Source: Ottowia thiooxydans DSM 14619
Lineage (GTDB): Bacteria > Pseudomonadota > Gammaproteobacteria > Burkholderiales > Burkholderiaceae_C
DNA length: 64,000 nucleotides
Assembly (NCBI RefSeq): GCF_000422885.1
Contig: NZ_KE383943.1
Location: forward strand, 310,001 to 374,000
Reading direction: 5' to 3'
Positions 23,096 through 31,772 of this stretch are shown here, piece after piece. The position numbers and the translations under genes were made by a program. The notes beneath the pieces are model-generated. The model was not told the origin of the DNA. It saw nothing but the letters and a program-made list of their open reading frames with translations, and did not search any database. Positions within the stretch are counted from its first letter, which is position 1, and every line of letters begins with the position of its first letter.

Positions 23096-24580
23096 CTAGT
23101 TTTGATCAAGGCGTTCGTACAGTTTTGCTCTGGAAATGCCGAGAAGGCGGGCGGTGGCCAGCTTGTTTCCGCCTGTGGATTTCATGGCTGCACCTATGGC
23201 GCGTTGCTCCAGTTCTTTCACCTGTTCTGACAAAGGCCGCAGCAGCGCGCCAGCGTCGGGTGTCGGGGGGGACGGGAGTAGGGCGGGCTGAACGTATGAC
23301 AAGCCTGAATCACGCAGCACCGCTTCCATCAAGCCTGCATCAATCTGGTCTGAATCATTGCGTAGAGCGGCTTGTTCCAGCACATTGCGCAGTTCACGAA
23401 TGTTGCCGCGCCACGCTTGTGCTGCCAGCAGGGCCAGGGCGCTCTCGGTCAATTCAGGCGGTGCTGTGCCACGGTGCCCCATGTCTTCGCCCAGTGCTTC
23501 AACCAAGGCCGGGATGTCGCTGCGCCGCTCGCGCAGCGGGGGCACCCTGATCGGAAGCACGTTCAACCTGTAATACAGATCTTCCCTGAAGGTCCCTGCC
23601 GCCACCAATGCGGAGAGATCGCGGCTGGTGGCAGCAATCAACCTGGCGTCAAAAGGAATCAGTTGGTTGCTGCCCAGGGGCTCTATTTCGCCTTCTTGTA
23701 GCGCCCGCAGAAGCTTGGCTTGCAAGCTGAGAGGCATGTCCCCTATTTCGTCCAGAAACAGCGTGCCGCCGTCTGCCAGTTTGAATTTGCCAATACGCCC
23801 CTTGCGTTCAGCGCCCGTGTATGCCCCGGCGGCCACGCCGAAAAACTCAGCCTCTAGCAAGGTATCCGGCACCGCTGCGATGTTGATGCTGACTAACGGC
23901 CCTTGCGCACGCGAAGACGCCGCGTGAATGGCATGGGCCAGCAACTCCTTGCCGGTGCCGGTTTCGCCCAGCAACAAGACCGGGCTGCGCGATTGCGCTG
24001 CGCGCCGTGCCTGCCGCTTGACTTCCACCGCAGCCGGGCTGGCGCCAATGAAGCTTGCAAATGTATAGCGCGATTGCCTTTCCGCACGTGGACCTGCGCC
24101 CCTTTGTGCAGCCAGCTCGCGGCGCGCGTCATCCAGGTCTTGCTGCAGTCGCGCGAACTTCGCGATCAGCGGTTGCAGGTTGGTGGTGGGTTGATCGAAC
24201 AGGACGATACCCAACACCCCAATGACTTCGCCTGCGTCGTCGCGCAGAGGAATGCGGCTCACCACGAAGGTGCCCGCTCGGTTGGTGAGCAGGTCGATCA
24301 AAATGGGTCGCCCGGTGCTGAGCACTTGGTCCATCTGCGTGTTCTGCACCACGCTGGAGACTGGGCTACCAATGAACTCCTCCTCACTCGCAAAACCCAG
24401 AGCCGGTAGAAAGCGACGGTATTGGTCATTGATCCAGACCACACGCGCACTGCGGTCAACCAAAATCATGCCCTCGCTGGCACCTGCAAACAGATCGAAC
24501 ATGGATCGGGCCGCCAGCTCCAGGATGCTGGCCACATCGCGCGGCAGGCTTGAGTCTGTGGGGTCAGTCAATGCTTGCAT
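23096..24580 (-). CDS. Sigma-54-dependent activator with PAS sensor
   Basis: A 494-residue enhancer-binding protein. An N-terminal PAS-like domain (about 25-130; GMILVDRSARVVWINDQYRRFLP) leads through a coiled coil to the AAA+ domain: Walker A GETGTGKE (205-212), sigma-54 contact loop GAYTGA (252-257), Walker B GGTLFLDEIGD (271-281), and arginine-finger region REDLYYRLNVLPIRVPPLRER. A Fis-type helix-turn-helix ends the protein (GGNKLATARLLGISRAKLYERL). The contact loop has Tyr for the usual Phe, a natural variant that is generally active. The gene lies directly upstream of the binding-protein gene on the same strand and is the likely activator of the sigma-54 promoter between them. No receiver domain, so it probably senses a small ligand. 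Confidence 0.94.
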   Translation of the reverse strand: MQALTDPTDSSLPRDVASILELAARSMFDLFAGASEGMILVDRSARVVWINDQYRRFLPALGFASEEEFIGSPVSSVVQNTQMDQVLSTGRPILIDLLTNRAGTFVVSRIPLRDDAGEVIGVLGIVLFDQPTTNLQPLIAKFARLQQDLDDARRELAAQRGAGPRAERQSRYTFASFIGASPAAVEVKRQARRAAQSRSPVLLLGETGTGKELLAHAIHAASSRAQGPLVSINIAAVPDTLLEAEFFGVAAGAYTGAERKGRIGKFKLADGGTLFLDEIGDMPLSLQAKLLRALQEGEIEPLGSNQLIPFDARLIAATSRDLSALVAAGTFREDLYYRLNVLPIRVPPLRERRSDIPALVEALGEDMGHRGTAPPELTESALALLAAQAWRGNIRELRNVLEQAALRNDSDQIDAGLMEAVLRDSGLSYVQPALLPSPPTPDAGALLRPLSEQVKELEQRAIGAAMKSTGGNKLATARLLGISRAKLYERLDQN

Positions 24581-24904
24581 TAGCGAAGTGTCCGCCCTGG
24601 GGGTCCGCCCGACAGAAGGCGTTGAAGCGAGACGAGCGAAAAATGAGGGCAGCGCCGTGATACCGGCAAACCCATAACGGGGCTGTGGGGGCAGCAGGCA
24701 GTACCGCGATAGACTGGTTTTTCACGCGATCCAGCCGACGATCCTTTTGCTGCGCAGGCTCCTGGACCTGCGCTTCGCGCCTTCCTGGCACCTTGCGAGT
24801 CCACGTAAATCTTGAATGCAGGTGACATGAAAGGGCTCCTGGAGAGAATCAATTTTGGCATCGTACCCCCAGCATTCGAGGCGCCCTTCAGCAATTTTCT
24901 TTAC

Positions 24905-24933
24905 TACCCGGGTTAAATTAATAAACCCGGGTA
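24905..24933. promoter_or_regulatory. Paired ACCCGGGT operator
   Basis: TACCCGGGTT (24905-24914) and AACCCGGGTA (24924-24933) are perfect inverted copies, each containing the palindrome ACCCGGGT, with centres 19 bases apart. The pair lies directly before the DUF2239 start and overlaps any promoter for the DUF2239-MATE operon, so a repressor is likely. The rest of the 24581-24944 spacer shows no gene. Confidence 0.6.
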
Positions 24934-24944
24934 CAATGCGCCCT

Positions 24945-25553
24945 ATGACGAATATAGATTCAGAAACGCCGCAGGTCGAGCGTTCATACACCGCCTTTCT
25001 TGGTAGCCGCCGTTTAGCGCAGGGTTCACTTGCGGATGTAGCGCAAGCGCTGTCTGCACCGAACGCCGCTGACGCGCCAATCCTCGTATTCAACGATCTC
25101 ACTGGCGAGCTCGTGGACGCACCCCCCGGGCCGGAACAACTGGCTAAGCTGGATGTGAATGCCTTACCAACCGCGCCTTCATCGGCCGCCGCCGCTCCGG
25201 CGGTTGGCCGTCCCCGGCTTGGTGTGGTGGCGCGCGAGGTCACGTTATTGCCACGTCACTGGCAATGGCTTTCGGCTCAACCGGGCGGTGCTTCGGCTGC
25301 ACTTCGCAGGTTGGTGGAAGAGGCACGGCGTACGCATGCGGAGCGGGACGCGCAGCGAGCAGCCACGGAGCGGGCTTACCGGTTCATGAGCGCGATAGCG
25401 GGACATGAAGCTGGATTTGAAGAAGCCGCGCGTGCTCTTTTCGCGCATGATGAGTTGGGATTTTCAGCCCGCATTGACTCCTGGCCGCCAGATGTACGAG
25501 CGCATCTGACATCCTTGGCTCAAGACGCTTTCAAGAGCGAGGCCCGCTCATGA
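24945..25553 (+). CDS. DUF2239 family protein
   Basis: A 202-residue protein recognisable as DUF2239 from SYTAFLGSRRLAQGSLADVAQAL and the late region REVTLLPRHWQWLSAQPGGASAALRRLVEEARR plus RAYRFMSAIAGHEAGFEEAARALFA. It is soluble with no signal peptide and no known enzymatic motif. ATG 24945 or ATG 24936 (adding MRP) are both possible; neither has a ribosome site, and a leaderless transcript would fit. The stop overlaps the MATE exporter start by ATGA, so the two are translationally coupled. Some members of this family are described as stress or repair related, but I cannot assign a role from sequence. Confidence 0.85.
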   Translation: MTNIDSETPQVERSYTAFLGSRRLAQGSLADVAQALSAPNAADAPILVFNDLTGELVDAPPGPEQLAKLDVNALPTAPSSAAAAPAVGRPRLGVVAREVTLLPRHWQWLSAQPGGASAALRRLVEEARRTHAERDAQRAATERAYRFMSAIAGHEAGFEEAARALFAHDELGFSARIDSWPPDVRAHLTSLAQDAFKSEARS

Positions 25554-26950
25554 ACGCTCCTCAAAAACCCCAAAGCGCTGGCGCTGGATCCTCGCGTTCG
25601 CTTTCTTCTGGACGCCCGCTGTGGCGCACTTACCTGGCCTTCCTGGGGCCCATGGTGGTGGCCAACATACTGCAATCTCTTTCGGGCAGCATCAACGGCA
25701 TCTACATCGGGCAGATGCTGGGTACCCAGGCCTTGGCCGCGGTCGCTGGCATGTTCCCGGTGGTGTTCTTTTTCATAGCGCTGGTGATTGGCATCGGAGC
25801 TGGCGCATCGGTACTGATCGGTCAGGCATGGGGCGCGCGCCAAGTTGAAAAGGTGAAAGCGATCGCCGGCACGGCTTTGGCCTTGGGGGCCTTGATCGGC
25901 TTGGTGGGCGCTGTGCTGGGCAGCATATTTACACGTCCCGCGCTAGCCGCTCTGGGTACTCCGGTCGAGGTGCTCGGAGATGCCGTTGCCTATGCGCGGG
26001 TGTTGATGATCAGCATGCCTTTGCTGCTCGTGTTTATTCTCTACACGCAACTATTGCGCGGGGTGGGTGACACGGTTACGCCGCTGTATGCGCTGCTGCT
26101 GTCCACTGGCGTGGGGTTGCTGCTGACGCCAGCATTGATCCGAGGCTGGGGTGGGTTGCCTCAATTGGGCGTGGTGAGTGCAGCGGTGGCCGGTCTGGTG
26201 TCGTTCGTGGTCTCGCTGAGTTTTCTATGCGTGTATTTGCTCCGGCGCCGGCATGCGCTCGCGCCTGATGCGGAGTTGCTGCGCGCGCTACGCATCGACC
26301 CAGCGTTGCTCAAAGCAGTGCTGCGCATTGGTGTGCCCACGGGTGTGCAGATGGTGACGATTTCCGCTGCTGAGCTGGCTATTTTGAGCCTGGTCAACCA
26401 GTACGGTTCTTCGGCTACTGCAGCTTATGGCGCAGTCAATCAAGTGGTCAATTATGTGCAGTTCCCGGCGCTTTCCATTGCGATCACCGCGTCGATTCTG
26501 GGGGCGCAGGCTATTGGCGCTGGGCGCCCAGAGTTATTGGGCAGGATCGTGCGTACCGGCCTGTGGATGAATCTGGCGGTAACGGGCGGGCTCGTGCTGC
26601 TGGGTTATGCGCTCGCGCATTGGGTGCTCGGCTTCTTCCTCACGGACAAACCCGTGCTCGAGATGGCGACGCATCTTCTGCGCATCATGCTCTGGAGCAG
26701 TCTCGTCTTCGGTATGCAGGCGGTGATTGCCGGAATCATGCGTGCCAGTGGCACGGTGGTGGTGCCGGTAGCTATCGCAGTGGGGTGCATTTTGCTGGTG
26801 CAGTTGCCAGCGGCGAATCTACTTAGTGCGCGTTACGGGCTGGAGGGCGTTTGGATGGCTTATCCGGTGGTCTTTGTGACCATGCTGGTTTTGCAAAGCG
26901 CTTTTTATCTGCTGGTGTGGCGGCACAAGAAGGTGACTCGCCTCGTCTAG
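25550..26950 (+). CDS. MATE-family multidrug efflux transporter
   Basis: A 466-residue membrane protein with about 12 helices in two homologous halves. The opening LWRTYLAFLGPMVVANILQSLSGSINGIYIGQMLGTQALAAVAGMFPVVFF and the internal VLRIGVPTGVQMVTISAAELAILSLVNQYGSSATAAYGAVNQVVNYVQ are typical MATE text. MATE proteins export cationic drugs or dyes with Na+ or H+. Operon with DUF2239 behind a palindromic operator suggests induction by a toxic compound; this is inference. Confidence 0.93.
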   Translation: MNAPQKPQSAGAGSSRSLSSGRPLWRTYLAFLGPMVVANILQSLSGSINGIYIGQMLGTQALAAVAGMFPVVFFFIALVIGIGAGASVLIGQAWGARQVEKVKAIAGTALALGALIGLVGAVLGSIFTRPALAALGTPVEVLGDAVAYARVLMISMPLLLVFILYTQLLRGVGDTVTPLYALLLSTGVGLLLTPALIRGWGGLPQLGVVSAAVAGLVSFVVSLSFLCVYLLRRRHALAPDAELLRALRIDPALLKAVLRIGVPTGVQMVTISAAELAILSLVNQYGSSATAAYGAVNQVVNYVQFPALSIAITASILGAQAIGAGRPELLGRIVRTGLWMNLAVTGGLVLLGYALAHWVLGFFLTDKPVLEMATHLLRIMLWSSLVFGMQAVIAGIMRASGTVVVPVAIAVGCILLVQLPAANLLSARYGLEGVWMAYPVVFVTMLVLQSAFYLLVWRHKKVTRLV

Positions 26951-27172
26951 GTTCCTGTCCAACTTGGAGCGCCGAAAGCGAAAATGGACCACTGCGGTTC
27001 ATTTGCAGGGGGCCACCTGCAAGTTAGACGTGTCCCTGGGCCGATTTCCCGCGTGCCAATCAGTTTTTGGTTGGCACGCCCTGCCTCTACGACAGTCTTT
27101 GAAAGGCAGGGAGCATGAGGTGATTCCACGGCGATGGCCATCCGTCACGTTCAGGTGCCCGGATGAGGGGCT
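26951..27172. mobile_element. Gene-free stretch, possible IS21-type end remnant
   Basis: No gene is present. Three nested inverted repeats occur: TTGCAGG/CCTGCAA (27003-27022), GCGTGCCAA/TTGGCACGC (27051-27079) and CCCTGCCT/AGGCAGGG (27079-27111). The start of the stretch (GAAAGCGAAAATGGACCACT, 26975-26994) and the later AGGCAGGGAGCATGAGGTG resemble the end and leader of IS21-family elements as I recall them. No transposase remains. The first two hairpins could also act as terminators for the converging genes. Confidence 0.3.
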
Positions 27173-28228
27173 TCAACCGACGATCCGGGTCTCTTCTTCG
27201 CCCACCTTGATGACCAGCTTACCGAATGGCCCTGATTCGAGGTGTGTAAAGGCTTCAGGAGCGTCGGTGAACGAAAACACCTTGTCGATCACCGGCTGGA
27301 TGCCGTGCCGATCAATGACCTGGTTCATCTCCTCGAATGCACGCCGGTGTCCCACAGAAATACCCCGCAGGGTGGCGCACCGAAGCTGAAGAGGAATAGC
27401 TGGCATACGGATCTCCGTATCGTCCATGAAACCGATCTGCGAGATATGCCCTGAGCCAGCCAGTGCTTCAACCGAGTGTCGCAGGTTATCCCCACCCACC
27501 AATTCCAGCACTTGGTCGACGCCTTCGCCACCAGTCAGTTCTAGCACTGCTTGCGCCCAAGCCGGAGCGTAGGTGGTGTTGATGCCGGCCCATGCACCCA
27601 GCGCTTTTGCACGAGCCAGTTTGTCATCGCTTCGTGAGGTCACGATCACGCGCGCGCCCAGCGCTTTCGCAATCTGCAGGCCGAATAGCGATACGCCTCC
27701 AGTACCTTGGACCAGCACCGTTTGTCCCTGACGCAGCCGTCCAGCTTCTACCAAGGCGAACCAGGCGGTGAGGGCCGCAACGGGTAAGGTGGAGGCTTCT
27801 TCGTCCGATAGGGACGAGGGGGCAGTGACAGCCACCTCTTCCGAAAGCACGACATACTCGGCCAGCATGCCGGGAAGAGGCCCCCCCAGTGACAAACCAT
27901 GCTCGCGTATCGCCCTGGGGGGCTCACCATCAAGCCACTGCGTCCAGAAGTTTCCCATCACGCGGTCGCCGACCTTGAAGCGAGTGGTTTGTGAGCCTAG
28001 TTCAATCACTTCTCCGGCCATGTCGGAAATCGGGACGAAAGGCATTGGAGGTGGTTCCGGCAGCAGTTCGCCGTTAACTACGAGTTTGTCCCTGTAATTC
28101 AACGAAACCGCCGCCACTTTGATCAGCACTTCGTGGGCGGCAGGGCGCGGCACAGGTCGTTCCACAAGTTCCAGGTTTTCCAGCCCGAAGGTCGGCAATT
28201 GCCAGACCTGCATGGATTTGATCGTCAT
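27173..28228 (-). CDS. Zinc-independent medium-chain oxidoreductase (quinone oxidoreductase-like)
   Basis: A 351-residue MDR-superfamily NAD(P)H enzyme. The catalytic domain reads [17 protein letters not shown], the form seen in zinc-independent members, and the usual zinc ligands are absent. The nucleotide-binding fold has [38 protein letters not shown] (about 173-210). Related enzymes reduce quinones or alkenals, or act as alcohol dehydrogenases. It is divergent from the LysR gene, with a perfect 10-base inverted repeat between them, so the LysR protein probably controls it. Confidence 0.9.
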   Translation of the reverse strand: MTIKSMQVWQLPTFGLENLELVERPVPRPAAHEVLIKVAAVSLNYRDKLVVNGELLPEPPPMPFVPISDMAGEVIELGSQTTRFKVGDRVMGNFWTQWLDGEPPRAIREHGLSLGGPLPGMLAEYVVLSEEVAVTAPSSLSDEEASTLPVAALTAWFALVEAGRLRQGQTVLVQGTGGVSLFGLQIAKALGARVIVTSRSDDKLARAKALGAWAGINTTYAPAWAQAVLELTGGEGVDQVLELVGGDNLRHSVEALAGSGHISQIGFMDDTEIRMPAIPLQLRCATLRGISVGHRRAFEEMNQVIDRHGIQPVIDKVFSFTDAPEAFTHLESGPFGKLVIKVGEEETRIVG

Positions 28229-28264
28229 ATTCTGAATTCCTTGCTCTTCGAAATATCAAGGTTT

Positions 28265-28318
28265 TCAGTTTATTGGCGATTAATTTGCGTAGGTTGCGAT
28301 AATTTTTTAATAAACTGA
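28265..28318. promoter_or_regulatory. LysR-type operator pair in divergent promoter
   Basis: TCAGTTTATT (28265-28274) and AATAAACTGA (28309-28318) are perfect inverted copies, about four helical turns apart, in the 118-base A/T-rich spacer between the oxidoreductase and LysR genes. Confidence 0.5.
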
Positions 28319-28346
28319 CCACTAAAATTCTTCAATAATCTCCACC

Positions 28347-29279
28347 ATGACGACCTACAGTGCATCCCATCTCCAAGGCATCACCGTGTTTGTACAGGCC
28401 GTTGAGGCTGGCAGCTTCACCGCGGCTGCCCTGAGGATTGGCCTTTCCAAGTCAGCGGTAGGAAAGAGCGTGGCGACACTTGAGGAGCGATTGGGCGTGC
28501 GCCTGCTTGATCGAACCACCCGGCGGCTCGCGCTTACTGAAGAGGGGGCTGATTTTTATCAAAGCTGCCTGCGTGTGCTCGCCGAGCTGGACTATGCAGA
28601 GTCGCGCGCTGCCTCACGCCGTAGGGAGGTATCGGGAGTCCTGCGGATTAGTTTGCCTGTGACCTTCGGAAGACGATGGGTGATGCCTGTGCTGAGCAAA
28701 CTTGTCCGGCAACATTCGAAGCTCGAGCTGGACGTGTCATTTTCGGATCGAGCGGTGGATCTGCTGGAAGAGAATATTGACTTGGTGGTGCGTCTGGGTG
28801 ATCCGGGCAACAGTGCGTTTCTTTCTGCGCGCAACCTCGGGCTCCAAAGGTCAGTCGTCTGCGGCTCGCCCGCCTACTTTGCGCAAAACGGTTGCCCAGC
28901 ATCCATTGGTGATCTTCTGGATCATGACTGCATCACCTTTGGACAAGGTGGATACGTGTTTCCCTGGAAGCTGCCGGATAGCGAAGGGTGTTCCGTGAGC
29001 GTCAAGATCAAAGGGCGTCACACTATCAGCGATGGTGATGCGTTGCGCGCCGCGGTGCTGGACGGCCTGGGCATTGGGCAGTTCCCTACATGGCTTGTGG
29101 CGGATGAATTGAGGGCCGGCACGCTTCAAACGGCTCTTTCCCCTCAAGGGGTTGAAGGCTCACCGATTCACGTACTTTGGCCGGTTACGCGGGATCTTGC
29201 GCCCAAAATCAGGGCGGTGGTCGATGAGCTCGTACTGGCGTTTAGCCCTGCCGCGCCCTGGGAAAAAGATCTGGCCTGA
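28347..29279 (+). CDS. LysR-family transcription regulator
   Basis: A 310-residue regulator. The N-terminal HTH is clear: FVQAVEAGSFTAAALRIGLSKSAVGKSVATLEERLGVRLLDRTTRRLALTEEG. A LysR substrate-binding domain follows (about 95-300), beginning SGVLRISLPVTFGRRWVMPVL. This subgroup of LysR proteins commonly controls a divergent oxidoreductase gene. The 3' end faces tctA; two GC-rich hairpins lie between. Confidence 0.94.
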   Translation: MTTYSASHLQGITVFVQAVEAGSFTAAALRIGLSKSAVGKSVATLEERLGVRLLDRTTRRLALTEEGADFYQSCLRVLAELDYAESRAASRRREVSGVLRISLPVTFGRRWVMPVLSKLVRQHSKLELDVSFSDRAVDLLEENIDLVVRLGDPGNSAFLSARNLGLQRSVVCGSPAYFAQNGCPASIGDLLDHDCITFGQGGYVFPWKLPDSEGCSVSVKIKGRHTISDGDALRAAVLDGLGIGQFPTWLVADELRAGTLQTALSPQGVEGSPIHVLWPVTRDLAPKIRAVVDELVLAFSPAAPWEKDLA

Positions 29280-29386
29280 ATTGACCGCTAGAAATTTCAG
29301 GCCTCCACCGTCCAAGCGCGACAGTCAAGGACCAGAAGGCCCTCTTTCAGGCCCCGCCTGCCTCGCCAAGCGGGCTAGCGGGGGCC
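29273..29386. terminator. GC hairpins between converging genes
   Basis: GGCCTGAA (29273-29280) pairs with TTCAGGCC (29296-29303), and GGCCCCGC (29350-29357) with GCGGGGGCC (29378-29386). Neither has a T tract. They sit between the LysR stop and the tctA stop and may limit read-through in both directions. Confidence 0.35.
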
Positions 29387-29390
29387 ATTC

Positions 29391-30884
29391 TCAAGCCTTC
29401 GCCGCGCGCCGCTTCAGCAGCCGTGGCAGGATCAGGATCGAGGCAATAACGATCAGCAGGAAGATCGACAGAGGCCGCTCTACGAAGACGGTCCATTTGC
29501 CTTCGCCAATCGAAAGCGCATTGCGCATTTGCGCTTCGGCGAGCGGCCCAAGGATCATGCCGACTACCACAGGCGCTGTCGGGAAGTCAAAGCGCCGCAT
29601 CACTACGCCAATCACACCAATCGCATAGAGCAAGAAGACATCGAAGGCGCTCTGGCGCATGCCATAGGCACCCACGGTGGCGAAAATCAGGATACCCGCG
29701 TAAAGCTGCGGTTTTGGGATTTTCAGCAACTTGACCCAGAGGCCCACCAAAGGCAGGTTCAGCACCAGCAGCATGACGTTGCCGATGTAGAGGGAGGCGA
29801 TCAGCGCCCACACCAAACCGGCAGAACTGGTGAAAAGCTGCGGGCCTGGCTGGATGCCGTAGTTCTGGAACGCGCCAAGCAAGATGGCTGTGGTGTTGCT
29901 GGTGGGAATGCCCAAGGTCAGCAACGGAATCAGCGCCGCAGTCACCGTGGCGTTGTTAGCGGCTTCAGGGCCGGCCACGCCTTCAATAGCACCCTTGGTT
30001 CCAAACTCAGCTTTGTCTTCGCCTTTGGCCAGCTTCTTTTCCGTGGCGTAGCTCAGGAAAGTGGGAATCTCTGTACCACCGGCTGGAATGCAGCCGAAAG
30101 GCGTTCCGATCGCCGTGCCGCGCAACCACGCGGGGATGGAGCGCTTCCAGTCGCGCGCGGTCATGTGCACTTTGCTGAAGCGATTCTGAGATTCAACCAC
30201 CTTGCCTTCGAACAGCACCGCGTGCAGCACTTCGGCGACAGCGAAAAGGCCCACCGCGACAAGCACGATTTCTATGCCGTCCAGCAACTCAGGAACACCG
30301 CCCGTGTATCTTGGCTGGCCGCTGATCTGATCCATGCCTACCAAGCCCACTGCCAGGCCGATGAACAGAGCAGTGAGGCCACGCACTGTGCTTTTTCCGA
30401 GGACCGCACTCACGGTGGTAAAGGCCAGCACCATCAACAGGAAATACTCTGGTGGGCCGAGCCGAACAGCGTATTCAGCCACCACAGGGGCGAACAAGGT
30501 GACCACGATCGTGGCGATCGTGCCTGCCACAAATGAGCCTATGGCTGCTGTGGCAAGCGCTGAGCCGGCACGGCCGTTCTTGGCCATTTTGTTGCCTTCC
30601 ATCGCGGTCACCATGCTGGCGGTCTCGCCGGGCGTGTTGAGCAAAATGGAGGTTGTGGAGCCACCATACATGGCGCCGTAGTAGATGCCCGCGAAGAAGA
30701 TCATCGAGGCGGTGATGTCCACCTTCGCGGTAATAGGTAGCAGCATGGCCACCGTGGTGGCAGGGCCTATGCCCGGCAGCACGCCTACCGCTGTGCCCAG
30801 CGCGCACCCAAATAGCGCCCACAGCAAGTTCACAAGCGTAAACGCCGTGCCGAAGCCTTGCATCAATTGATTAAGCGTATCCAT
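29391..30884 (-). CDS. tctA: Tripartite tricarboxylate transporter large subunit
   Basis: A 497-residue membrane protein with about 11-12 helices. It carries the TctA hallmark [21 protein letters not shown] near the N-terminus and the central [22 protein letters not shown] with [18 protein letters not shown] later. It is the proton- or sodium-coupled channel of a TTT system, working with TctB and an extracytoplasmic TctC/Bug receptor. A GAGGA ribosome site precedes ATG 30884. It follows tctB after 12 bases. Confidence 0.95.
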   Translation of the reverse strand: MDTLNQLMQGFGTAFTLVNLLWALFGCALGTAVGVLPGIGPATTVAMLLPITAKVDITASMIFFAGIYYGAMYGGSTTSILLNTPGETASMVTAMEGNKMAKNGRAGSALATAAIGSFVAGTIATIVVTLFAPVVAEYAVRLGPPEYFLLMVLAFTTVSAVLGKSTVRGLTALFIGLAVGLVGMDQISGQPRYTGGVPELLDGIEIVLVAVGLFAVAEVLHAVLFEGKVVESQNRFSKVHMTARDWKRSIPAWLRGTAIGTPFGCIPAGGTEIPTFLSYATEKKLAKGEDKAEFGTKGAIEGVAGPEAANNATVTAALIPLLTLGIPTSNTTAILLGAFQNYGIQPGPQLFTSSAGLVWALIASLYIGNVMLLVLNLPLVGLWVKLLKIPKPQLYAGILIFATVGAYGMRQSAFDVFLLYAIGVIGVVMRRFDFPTAPVVVGMILGPLAEAQMRNALSIGEGKWTVFVERPLSIFLLIVIASILILPRLLKRRAAKA

Positions 30885-30896
30885 GGCGGGTCTTCC

Positions 30897-31457
30897 TCAG
30901 AGCCAGCCGGTGCCTGTGAGGCCCGGGAGATTGATGGCCAAGAACTTGGTGAACATCCAATACACCGGCGCGGCTATCGCCAATCCAGTGATGATGTCCA
31001 CCACCCAGGTGTTGCCTTTCTGGCCATAGGCGCGGCGCAGGCCTTGCACGGCCAGCACGTAGCACAGCGCGCAACTCAGAATGAAGCCCAAGGTAGTGAT
31101 CAGCGCGGCGTTCAAAAGCAATCCGGCTGAGACCCACACAAAGCCCCCCCAGTCTGGCGCGGCTTGATCGGGCGCTTCTTCCATGGAGCGAAATCCGCCG
31201 GTGCGCGACTCCCACACCATGAAGCCGCCGCACACCAGCAGCGCAATGGCAACCACCCACGGCAGGAAGTTGGAGCCCACGCCGCCGTAGCCAGCCTCGG
31301 AGGAAATGCTGATGGCGCCCACGCCTAGTCCAATGCCTATCAGCATGACGACGGCCCCCAGCACGGTCTCCCAGAGTAGTGTGGTCCGGCCGGGTCGCGC
31401 GGGAGGTGGATGGTCTGGACGCAGTTCGGGAATGATGTTTGGCAGCGGGCTGGTCAT
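30897..31457 (-). CDS. tctB: Tripartite tricarboxylate transporter small subunit
   Basis: A 186-residue protein with four hydrophobic helices, matching TctB/DUF1468: GAVVMLIGIGLGVGAISISSEAGYGGVGSNFLPWVVAIALLVCGGFMVWE and LLLNAALITTLGFILSCALCYVLAVQGLR. It stabilises or regulates TctA. It is 12 bases before tctA and 315 bases after tctC, all on the same strand. The N-terminal 30 residues are a hydrophilic, proline-rich extension. Confidence 0.9.
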   Translation of the reverse strand: MTSPLPNIIPELRPDHPPPARPGRTTLLWETVLGAVVMLIGIGLGVGAISISSEAGYGGVGSNFLPWVVAIALLVCGGFMVWESRTGGFRSMEEAPDQAAPDWGGFVWVSAGLLLNAALITTLGFILSCALCYVLAVQGLRRAYGQKGNTWVVDIITGLAIAAPVYWMFTKFLAINLPGLTGTGWL

Positions 31458-31683
31458 GGTGACGGCGCTTTTTATGAGTATTTAGAAATAAACTGCAGAA
31501 CCAAGGGAGAGGAGGCATGAAACCCCAAAGGTCCGAGCGTTCGAAGACGGGCCATTTCCGTAGCCTTTATGACCTGTCACTCATCAACAAGTCCACAAGC
31601 AGAGCAGCAGAAAATGTCCGCGCTGGAACGTCTCTCGCTTTCGATGTATTTCATCGCACGCGACTTGTAAGGTCGGGATCCAA

Positions 31684-31759
31684 AAGTCCGCTAAACAAGT
31701 TTGCCAAGCATCAGGGCCACATGGCGCCGGTCTTGACGAGCTTGCTTGACAGCGGACTT
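31684..31759. other. Long-arm hairpin in the tctC-tctB gap
   Basis: AAGTCCGCT (31684-31692) and AGCGGACTT (31751-31759) enclose 58 bases, next to the tctC stop. The gap 31458-31772 has no gene. The hairpin could protect or terminate the tctC transcript, so that more receptor than membrane protein is made, as in other binding-protein transporters. Confidence 0.35.
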
Positions 31760-31772
31760 CCGGCTCAAGACA

